Source: Trichomonas vaginalis G3 (Eukaryota > Parabasalia > Trichomonadida > Trichomonadidae). From it: 64,000 nt of DNA. The translations under genes and the position numbers were made by a program. The notes beneath the pieces were generated by a model. It was not told the origin of the DNA. It made no database searches and was given only the letters and a program-made list of their open reading frames with translations. Below, in pieces: positions 9,895 to 20,200 of the stretch. The stretch lies in NCBI RefSeq assembly GCF_026262505.1, contig NC_067207.1, positions 9,144,082-9,208,081 of the forward strand, written 5' to 3'. The stretch's first letter is position 1, and each line of letters begins with the position of its first letter.

Positions 9895-11217
9895 ATGGAT
9901 TGTTTTAATTATTATGAAATTACTGCTTTGCTAAAAGATTATATTGACAGTTTCTCTATAATATTCACGTTAAAAACCAGCCATGAAGATGAAATTGATG
10001 TGATTTACAAAAAAATCAAAAAAAGATTGATCAAAACCAAAGTTCTTTCTATACAAAAGATTTGTGATGCAATATATTTTGCAGCCCAATACAATAATCG
10101 CTACTATAACTCATATTGGATACTATTCAAAAAGATATTTGAAGAATTTCGTCCAACAAAACTCGATTATACAACAGATAGTATTCTATCATTAGAATTT
10201 TTAATTTCAAAAGGTGCAGATGTTAATGCAAAGGATACCAATTCTAAATTAACTCCTCTTCATATTGCAGCAAAATATAATTGCATTAATTGCACAGAGG
10301 TGCTAATTTCTCATGGTGCAGATATTAATGCAAAAAATGATAATGGAAAGAGTCCTCTCCAATTATCAGTTTCCTTTGAAAATCAAAGAATAGCATTAAA
10401 CAAAAGAAATGAATTAGGAGAGACAATGCTTCATATTGCTGTTGCAAAGAAACAAATAGGAATATCAAAACTACTTTTGTTACATGGTGCTGATATAAAT
10501 GCTAAAGATAATCAAGGAGAAACTGCTATGCATATTGCTGTTAGAATGGGAGAAATAGAAATTGTAAAACTCCTAATTTCTAATGGCGCTAATATACATT
10601 TAAAAACTAAAGGCGGATTGACCTTTCTTCATTTAGCTGCTGACAAAGGAGATTATATTATGATAAAATTTCTTATCACACATGGCATTGATGTTAATGT
10701 AAAATCAGATAATGGTGAAACGGCCTTTCATATTGTAGCGCGCAATAATATCTTTGATGGCATAGACCTTCTTCTTTCACTTGGAGCTGATATTGATGCA
10801 AAAGATATTAAAGGAAATACAGCCCTTCATAATGCTATTTTTAAAAATAATATGAGAATTGCCAAATATCTTATCTATTATGGTGCAAATATAAATGCAA
10901 AGACTGCATTTGGAACGACTCCACTTCATTTTGCAGTCATTAATACTGTAAGAAACACATCAGAATTTAGTAGAGCTCAAGAAATTATTGAACTCCTTTT
11001 ATCACGCGGTGCATATATCAATGAAAAGAATGAAAAAGGAATAACACCTCTTCATTTAGCATCAAGAATGAATGATGTTTATACAGCTACAATTCTTATT
11101 GAATATGGAGCAGGCATTAATGCTAAAGATAACCAAGGAAAAACTCCTCTTCAATATGCAAATAAACATAATGCTAATGAAATTGCAAAACTTCTAATTT
11201 TACATGGAGCAAAATGA
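9895..11217 (+). CDS. Ankyrin-repeat protein
   Basis: The protein has 440 residues. The first 95 or so are the helical N-terminal region found in many Trichomonas ankyrin proteins (DUF3447-like, from general knowledge). About eleven ankyrin repeats follow, from residue about 100 to the end, with consensus TPLHIA...LLL-HGADINAKD-G. The repeat around residues 145-170 lacks its second helix: SPLQLSVSFENQRIALNK runs straight into the next repeat. The repeat near residues 340-375 carries an insert of about nine residues. The protein has no catalytic domain and no membrane segment, so a binding or scaffold role is likely. Its partner cannot be read from the sequence. This family is hugely expanded in the genus. 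Confidence 0.9.
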   Translation: MDCFNYYEITALLKDYIDSFSIIFTLKTSHEDEIDVIYKKIKKRLIKTKVLSIQKICDAIYFAAQYNNRYYNSYWILFKKIFEEFRPTKLDYTTDSILSLEFLISKGADVNAKDTNSKLTPLHIAAKYNCINCTEVLISHGADINAKNDNGKSPLQLSVSFENQRIALNKRNELGETMLHIAVAKKQIGISKLLLLHGADINAKDNQGETAMHIAVRMGEIEIVKLLISNGANIHLKTKGGLTFLHLAADKGDYIMIKFLITHGIDVNVKSDNGETAFHIVARNNIFDGIDLLLSLGADIDAKDIKGNTALHNAIFKNNMRIAKYLIYYGANINAKTAFGTTPLHFAVINTVRNTSEFSRAQEIIELLLSRGAYINEKNEKGITPLHLASRMNDVYTATILIEYGAGINAKDNQGKTPLQYANKHNANEIAKLLILHGAK

Positions 11218-11343
11218 TCAGGTAATTGCACAAACCATTTTATAAACAAAAACGTTCTCATCTCTTTAGAGATAATGAAATCCAAAAATTATGTGCTTCT
11301 AATTCTCTCCTAAGATTTTATTCACCAGTCAAGATAACAAAAT

Positions 11344-12390
11344 TTAAGTAAGAAAATCAAAAGAAAATAAACCGATTCTAAGAAAATATATAGGAAAAAT
11401 ATTATTACATTTGTTAGTACATAAATGCATAGCAAGTACTGTAATTCGAATTGCTCCACGGCCTGAATTTCCGATTCCTGGCGATGCTGATGTGTAAAGA
11501 GGCATAGTATTATTTCCTTGGATCATTATAGGATTAATAAAATATTTGCCTGAATAGTGGATAGAAGAATTATTTGGATTTGGAGAATTGTCAGCTTCAC
11601 TATTAAGAGCAATACAACCTTCATATCCTGAAATAAATGAACTTCCACCACTACCTGCACCGGCATAATCAATAGAAGCACCGCTATAATAACCATTACC
11701 TCCCATTCCTCCAAAATCACCAGAATTTGGATTATACGAGGCCATTCCAAACAATCCATCTGTACAATTAAGACCAAAAAAGTTTTAGGGGCAATTCCCC
11801 CACCCGTTTGATTTCCACCAGTAGCTGTAATATTGCAATTGTAAATGTTATCAGTATGACAATTGGAATAGCTATTTCCTCCTACAAGACCACCTCCATT
11901 GCCTCCAATGGAATAAAGCCATTCGGACCCACCTCCTCCACCTGATACCATAATTCGAGATCGTAGAGATACGTTGTCAAACCAATCAAATGAAGGATTT
12001 GAATACAGACGAACATCAGAAGATCCTCCACCGATAAATGATTCACCTCCATTTCGCCTTTTGGCAGAATTAAAGAGGGCTTGTGATCCAATATACAAAT
12101 AAACAATTAGAGATGATTCAGAAACTTCAAGGACTCCTGATGAATATCCACCGAGTCCAGGAGTTGCACGTCCTGAGGGACGGTACTGTGCGGCTCCTGA
12201 TGATCCCCATGCTTCAAACAAGTAATAGCCTGATCGAAGTTTGACAGTATAAGGAGAACACTCATATGCACTGTCACCGCAAGGAAAACCAAAGGTAAAC
12301 TTGTTTCCATTTTGAGTAACATTAAGTTTGCCAATATTCTTTGATAGTTTATATTGAAGTCCTGGATAACTAGACTGGAAAACTAAAAAT
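11344..12390 (-). pseudogene. Broken glycine-rich surface-type protein gene
   Basis: On the minus strand this encodes a protein like the one at 12656-13783. It has FTFGFPCGDSAYECSPYTV, then YYLFEAWGSSG, Gly-rich stretches such as MVSGGGGGSEW, and an ending GRGAIRITVL with a hydrophobic tail. The reading frame is not continuous. One phase change falls around 11755-11800, in the Gly-rich region, and an in-frame stop lies near 12383, before the segment FLVFQSSYPGLQ that looks like the end of a signal peptide. No intact ATG serves the long frame. This is a host gene and is best read as a pseudogene. It lies head to head with its paralogue, 265 bases apart. Confidence 0.7.
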
Positions 12391-12655
12391 TATGGAAACA
12401 TTATAAAAATAACAATTTTCAATAGTTTATCTCAATTTTTTATCGGATCCGATAGGAGTACTCTTATTTTTGAATACGAGGTGAGTCGACTTATTTTAAC
12501 AAATTATGTTTAAAGATATTCTTTCTGAGCTTTTGTAACTTCTGAACTCCAATATCTTGAGACACTTGGCACATGGCATATTGATATTATATATATATGT
12601 AAGTTAAGAGTTTTATTTTTTTAATTAGTATTATTTAGATTTAATTAATTAATAT

Positions 12656-13783
12656 ATGATTAAATATTCATTGTATAATGAAAGTCATTATGAAGCTAAG
12701 TTGAAGGTTACAGAAATTCGAAATAAGTATGTCTTCGAATATCCGTGTGAAAACAACCATGATTGTACAGACTACGTCATCACATTTTCACCAGGTGTAT
12801 ACAAATTGGAGTTGTATGGTGCATCAGGTGGAAGTTCAACTGGTCATGTGTCATTATATCGATATCCTAATGGTTCATGTATTGAAGACAGAATTGTTGA
12901 ATCTGTTAAAGGTAATGTTAAATGTCTTCAACAGTCTAGTCTCGGAGGTGCAGGTGCATATATCAGTGGCACAATATATTTATCTAATGAAACTATCGCA
13001 TATGCCACTATTGGAGGTCGAGGAATATATAAATATAAAATTAATGAAAGAAACACTCTTGCATGTTATGCCAAAGAAAACATGACCGAAGGAGGTTATG
13101 GAGGTGGGGGATATGGTGGAAATTTATATCCTGAAGGTGTAGGTTCAGGAGGTGGTCAAACCGCCGTCAAATTTGTCAAAAACGATCTTTGGCATCGAGT
13201 CATTGTGAGTGGTGCTGGAGGTGGTTCTGATAACAGAGCTGGTACACTTCATCAACAAGATGATGGTTCAGGAGGTTCAGGAGGTTTAGTAGGACAAGGT
13301 TGGTACACTGATGGACTTTATTACTCAAATTATTTAGCGAATTCAACATTTGGATTCAGTTTTGGCTCAGGTGAATCAGCGCAACTAAAGAAAACATTAA
13401 ACCCAAATGGAGTTCAGAATCCTGGTGGGCAAAGTGATCGGCCAGGTTCAGGCTCAGGTTGGTTTGGTGGTTTTTCGAGTCAACATGGAAATGGAGGTTC
13501 AGGAGGAGGAAGTTCATGGATTTTGTCTAAAGATGCAATTATTCCAGAGATCGATCTAGATTCATATGATAGTTTTTATAATTTTCTTGGAACATCTAAA
13601 TATGCATTCACAAAGGCAGACTATTTATTTCATAATGCCATTGATGCATCAGGTATTTGGGAAGGCAATGGTAAACTTGTCATTACTATTCTTAATTTCG
13701 TTAATTGTCCAACAGTTTGTGTTTGTTATCGACAAAACTTCATGAGCAGCATTTATGTTTTTATTTTAATGTATGATAGCTAA
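12656..13783 (+). CDS. Glycine-rich surface-type protein
   Basis: The 375-residue frame belongs to the Gly-rich family that resembles the extracellular glycine-rich domain of ALK/LTK receptors (PF12810-like, from memory). Marks are FSPGVYKLELYGASGGSS, GGYGGGGYGGNLYPEG, VSGAGGGSDN, and a conserved GNGKLVITIL near the end. The last 25 residues are hydrophobic. In contrast to what the family would need for secretion, I see no signal peptide at the N-terminus, and no TCA initiator lies upstream. Either the true start is missing or the gene is itself beginning to decay. The stop overlaps TAAA. Confidence 0.65.
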   Translation: MIKYSLYNESHYEAKLKVTEIRNKYVFEYPCENNHDCTDYVITFSPGVYKLELYGASGGSSTGHVSLYRYPNGSCIEDRIVESVKGNVKCLQQSSLGGAGAYISGTIYLSNETIAYATIGGRGIYKYKINERNTLACYAKENMTEGGYGGGGYGGNLYPEGVGSGGGQTAVKFVKNDLWHRVIVSGAGGGSDNRAGTLHQQDDGSGGSGGLVGQGWYTDGLYYSNYLANSTFGFSFGSGESAQLKKTLNPNGVQNPGGQSDRPGSGSGWFGGFSSQHGNGGSGGGSSWILSKDAIIPEIDLDSYDSFYNFLGTSKYAFTKADYLFHNAIDASGIWEGNGKLVITILNFVNCPTVCVCYRQNFMSSIYVFILMYDS

Positions 13784-14217
13784 AAGTGATTTTTAATCTA
13801 ATTTAAAGTCTCTGTTGAGAGAGTTAAAATCAATTTTTTATTTGGTATTTGGACGAATAAACTTGAAATCTTATTCATTACGTCAACCTCGCAAGATATG
13901 TGAAGATTAAAAAGTTTACGCACAAAGTATATAATTATCGAGTTTAAGAGTGCACTTACCACTTTCTGACACGCTCAGATAATATCAACATATCTTTATT
14001 TTAATGGCAAAAGAGTATATTGCCATGTTAGGAACTAAGCAGAAATTTATAATTACTTTTTCCCGACCAAAATATAATTCAAGCAAGAACTGTTTCACCT
14101 GTTGCTGGCATAATGTGTGAGAATAGAAAAACCTCAGAGATTGAGATATTAAAACAACAAAAAAATATATTTTTAACAACAACAACAACAAATAATTACT
14201 AATATAAAATATATATA
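13784..14217. other. Intergenic, AT-rich
   Basis: No gene is seen. A short CAA repeat lies near 14175. Confidence 0.6.
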
Positions 14218-17200
14218 TTATTTTTCTTCCATTGTTTGGCAGTATTGAATAGCAATCAACAACTTCTGATAACAAATTTCGTCAGTTGAATACTTCGGCA
14301 AGTGTAATTTGTTGAAACAAGTTGATGCTGTTGGAAGCATTTCATCTGGTTTTGGACAATCCTTCATATCAATCTTCAACTTGAAATCAGGAATTAAAGT
14401 ACTATTTGGCAATCTTGTCAATGTCGTGATGAACTTAAGAAGCAGCTTCCTCTGCTCTTTGTTCAATCTCTCTACAGATCTGAAGAATCTCTGCACGTAT
14501 TCATTCATTATTCCGTCTTCGAAATCAGAAACAGTTGTTATTTGTTTCAAATGAAGAACAGAGATATCTCCATTGCCTTGCGCCATTCTGCTGAGCAAAG
14601 CACCTGTCATCAAAGAGTTGTGTTTGAATCCAGTGTTTTGTCTGAATCCTGATCTGATGTCTCTCAAATGCGGCATGATCGAATTCAGTCTGAAATCAAC
14701 AGATTCTTTGATATATTGTTCGACATCTTCTTCCTGGATAATTTGGGATTTGTCGTGACCTGGAAGCATCACTTTCGTTCCATCCCAGTCTTCTACTTTC
14801 CACTGGAACGCGTAATGTATTGCGAAATCACTGTCTTCCGAAACAGATCTCATATGATTGAAATGATCAGCCAAACCGCTGTCAACAGCAATTATATCAT
14901 CAATTCCTATTCTTTCATTTGCGATGAATTTCCAGACTAAAGGAGCGAAAGGAATATCCTGTTGTAAGCCAGTTCTTATGATGATTCCCAACAATATTCC
15001 AATAGTGAAGAAATCAGCTGATCTACACATTGTTTTGTCGAAAGGAATGTAAACATCTTTGTATTGACCAGTGTGATTTCTCATGTTTGGAACAGGAATC
15101 GCCAAAAGAGTTGTTGGTTCGAAAATACTTGCAGCAGCTTCTGTTAACAGTTCTCTTCCTGGTCCGCCAGCATCAACAGCGAGTTCTCCAACGAAATTGA
15201 CTTTCCAAGGCTTCTTCTTGCAGCACAATCTCTGTGGAGGAATGTTTCTCAATATTCTCGACAACTGAGAAATGATGGAATACATCGGATCTCCATTTCC
15301 ATTTGTTACTAATCTATGTGCTGTGTGTCTATCAATTGTTAGGGTTGGATATGCTGCTTCTGGACACATGTAGATCATAGAGATCATTGCGTCTGCTGCA
15401 TCTTCCGCGGATAAGAAAGAAGTCATAGAATTCCAAAGATTTTGAGGAATGCTCTTGTAATAATTACATCTTATGTAGTTGAAATGATGAATTAAAAGAG
15501 CGTGGAGAACAACAACTGTTGGAGAGAATTTACTACAAAGAGAACAACTTTTTGCGATGTTTTCTACAGCAGCAAATGTTGGTTCTCTCAATGAAATTCT
15601 CGGCAAAATCGAAATCAATTCTTCAGTGTCATTCGAGTTCCATTCTACAGCGAATTGTTGCATGTCATCCATGAATCTCGACTTGATTGAAGAGATTGGA
15701 ACAATGTTTGACAAAGCAGTCTGCTTCGACAGAGGCTTCTTTGACAAAGAAATGATTGATGGCTTAAGATTGTTCCAATTATCATGATGATTTCCGATAA
15801 TAGAAAAGAACAAATCTTTTTCTTTCGTGTTTATCGGATTCTTGATTTCGTGTTCGCAAATAACAACAGGATTATCAAATTCAGCATTAGGAGATCTGAA
15901 TATATACATTTCATGTGATAATCTCCCTGTTTTAGTGAACTTTATTTCAAGTTCAACTCCACTTGGATTAGAAACGTGACAAGTGGTCGGTGAAGTGATT
16001 TCCAAAGAAGGTTCTATGAAATCACCTTGGCCTTTGAAAGAACCAGAAATTCTAAACCACATAGGAAGAATTTCCCAGAACGGGAAGCCTTCCAAAGACT
16101 TGTATTGTCTTGCAAACTGTCTCAACATCAATATATAACCAGGGAAATTTCCATGGATTGCTCCTGGATCAATAATTGCTTCAGGAATCATGATTTTGTC
16201 ATCTTTACAAGGCTCGAATTTCTTTGTAAAGAATTCAGGGAAATACATAGAAATTCTCTTGTTTTCAGGCGATGTCAAAACATGTTGATCATGTAAATAC
16301 AAAATATGGAATCTTTGAGAAACAAATTCCTCATCTTTCCTTGTTTGTAACATCCAAGCAACAATGCACAACAATTGTTTATATTGTTCATTGTCATCAA
16401 AAGGAGTTACAGGGATTTGTATTTGCATCAAATCAGCGAATTGCGGCAGATAATTATAAATAAAAGGAGATTGAATTATATAACATTCCAAAAGTATTCT
16501 TTTGGCAGCAGATCTTTCTTCATCACTTTGTGCCAAGAACACAAAATTCTTCAACAAAAGAAGCATCTCAAAAGGAGTATCATAAATCCAAGTGTTATTC
16601 ATTGGATTTATATCGAAAACAGAGAATTCTCTTCTATTATTTCCATTGAAAGAAATAACATGAGGTGGATTGGAAAGAGGAATAATCGCAGGAGTTGGAA
16701 AAGTTTGATTCGATTGATACGTTCTAAATCTAATCGAATTATGAACATATCCATGAAAATCATTTGGACAAACAATACAATTAGACGTACATTGGTAATT
16801 TTGTGGATTTTCTCGCCAAGAACAAGGTTCATTTCCTTTTCTTGGACTTGCAAAATAATGATGACTTCTACATGGCCTTGCAACTAAATGCATTCGCTCT
16901 GATCTCGCCATCGCTTGTAATCCTTTACAAAGAGCAGATTTGAACTGACTTCTTTGTACAAAGATTTTCAAGGCTTTGAGAGATTCTTGTTCCAATCCCA
17001 TGTATAACAAATTCGTATGAGCATTTCTGTCCCAAATCGGATTTGCCAAAGAAAATGGGAATTTTTGGAGCTCGAATTCACTTGGAATAAATGATTCCAA
17101 CATAACTATTAGCAAAGAAACTAATTTCATCATTAATCTCTCGCTTGTTATCAATTCTTGTTTCAACAACAAAATTCGCATCAAAACAATTGTTGACCAT

Positions 17201-20200
17201 TGATAAGTCAGTTGTTTGTATAAACCGCGAATTTGTTCATTAATTAATGGTTCACTCGCTTCTGATGTGAATCCAATGTGAATTGAAATGAATTGTGGAG
17301 GAAGAATGAAATTGGACATCATCTTTTCATCGGGAGGAAGTCTTCCAACTGTTAAACTCAATTGTTTCATCTTCATTATGTCGTGTGACAGATTTTCATT
17401 GACACAACCGGAAGGAATGTTGAAAAGAGGCCTTTCTTCATCGAAATCGATGCATCCACGCTGTATTTGCGGTGGTGTTGAGTCCCTTTCGAAAACATTC
17501 GCTGCTTGAGGAACATTTACGTCGAAAGGAATTGATTTGTGCATCGCAACAATGATTTTGAAGGCTCTTCCATCAGGAAACTTGTAGGAGGAGTTCCCGA
17601 TCTTGAATAATGCGGATGGCATGTTAAATGTCAATGTAAGAGATGTTTGGCTCGGCTCTAATATTATTTGGGAATAAGATTCAATTGGATAGGTCTGTCC
17701 ATCAGGAATTGACACTAATGAGTACCTTGTATGATGTTTGTCAACACAGCTGGAGATAACTCCCACGTAAAACTTTAATTGGCCGGGTGGAGTTGTAATG
17801 GTAACTGTAAAGGGGGGAGCATCCTCGGAAATTTGGGGGGATACATATGAAGTATATTCATTGTCTTTGTATTTCATCTGGCTGAAGCCGTAGATGGTTG
17901 GCAATGTCTGCATTTTACCAAATTTCTCGATTTCTGACATAGTGTTGGAGATATCGGAGAATGGTAATGGACATTCAACTAATTTCTTCATTTGAGAGCC
18001 GTTTAAGCGCTGAACGAAATCGGGTTCGTTGCAGAAAAGAGCAAGAACCTGCATGTATACGGATTGTGTGACTTTGGAAGCAGAATTGAACGCGTAATCG
18101 AAAAATGAAATAATAAAATCAAAATCAAACTCTTTCGGATCTAAAATAATCATAGGAACAGCGTAAATCATCGTATCTGGCGTCATTTTGATCTTTGTGG
18201 ACTGAGACATGATGATAAACGGCCTATGGAAGCAATAATAAAATACATTCTTATCTTCGACGATCTGTTGGATGGCAATGCATTCGAAAACAGAGTTCCT
18301 GTTCAAATGATACTTCACATTACAGTACGGGCGAAGTTTTTCCGTATAACTTCCTATAACTGTTAATGCGCCACAGATATCGTATTTGTCTGATGACGGG
18401 GTGAGTGCGTGTATGGTGTTTTTGATCATTTCGCAGGCCCTGTGTCTCGTTGTTATCATTCTTCGCAATATCCAAGTCATTTCGTTGCAAAAAGGTATAT
18501 GTTGGTTAAGGAGAGTGTTTTCTCCGACGTATCTGATCATGTTGGCTACGGTCTTTTGGACTATTTCGTCAGGAATTTCCGATGATGATAACATATGAAA
18601 CATTGTACGGCAAGTTAAGCGAGCGAAGTCGCTTTTGATAGTCCAGAACATCTTGTCGTAACGTTCGAAAAGCTCCAAAGGACAATCGATGAACCTCAAA
18701 GCTTCAGATAATAAAATGTACCTAATTGGCTGGATATTATCGATATTTGCAAGAGAAGCTGGCAGTTCAGTGATTGAAGGAATTAATGAGAAGCAAAGAG
18801 CGAATAAAGAGAACCTTGTTGGGTTTTTAGTAAATGCTTCGAGAATTCCTTCGAGGAAGAACCTTTTTACGTCATCGAACATGTCGATATCCCTGAAAAA
18901 CCTGTAGGCGACCAGTATCCATTTGTCTGTGTTCACATCTTCTTTGATAAGAGAAAGAATTCTGGAGAAAAATGATTCAATCTGCTTTTTCTGCATATCA
19001 GTCAATGGAGTCATCTTTATTATTGACGATAAGCCATCAAACCTCTCAATCCGACTCAATGCATATGAGATGATCGTATTGTATTGGGGATGGATCTTCA
19101 TGGTGTACGTAGAATCAATAAGATTGAATCCTACAAGGGTTGTTTGTATCCTGGAGCGTTGCTGAGATAAAATTTGCATAATTCTGGCGGGAGGAGTGTT
19201 GCAAAGTACAAAATCGCCCAAGAGAATGGATGGATTATCGAAACCATTGAAGTCTGACTTCATTCTGATCAGCATTCTCAATCTGTGAATTATTATTGTT
19301 ACATCATCATCTCTTCCGTTCTGAATTAGCTCGCGAACAGTATTTCTGATTCTAAACATCTGTTCTACGCACTTTTTGAGGGTATCCGTGAGCGTATTTG
19401 TTTCATTTAAGGAAATTAAGTCTTTTACGCACTCTGTATGGATTGAGAGTGCAGCCATTGACAATCTATCGAGTTTCTTAATATTTTCTTTCAGGTTTTT
19501 GTTCTGTAATGGTTTAAATTTTTTATAAATTACTGACATAACGTCAAAATTGCCCAGAATGAAGTCATTCATCTTCTCATACCTCAGTGGTTCGAAATCC
19601 TCTTCAGTGATTCTCTGTAGATTGTATTTATCGATGATATCTATGTTTGCTCTGACCAACCAAACGAATCTCTCTTCAAACACGGAAAGGACACCACCTT
19701 TGACGAGTGTTGATGCGAATTGTGCGAAGAGAAATAGGAAAGCTTTGATCAATTCCGACATTTTTCCTTCATCAGAAGTATTGAAGTCAATTCTCGTGAT
19801 GAATTCGCCAATTTTAGTCAGTAACACGTGGACCAATGACGTGGCAACCTGTGCAACTGTATGATATATAGTTAAAGGAGATAATCCGTCAACTAATTCT
19901 TTAAATACGATAAAAATGACAGAATTAGTTAATTCGTCTCCAGAAGACACTTCACTGATGGCAGAATCGAATCTAGAAACAACAAAATTCAAGTATTCGC
20001 CAAGAATATGAAGAGGATTTTGATCATCTAAATATTTGGCGGAAACAGTGATTGGCAAGAACGGATCATTCTTCAATGTGTCCAAAGCAACCGAAATAAT
20101 CGATCTCTGGTGCAAAATGAGCAAACTTGTGAAAATTTGTTTTGTTGGCGGTTCTTTTATGGATTGAGGGATCAAATTCTTCATGGTTGTGTACTTATTG

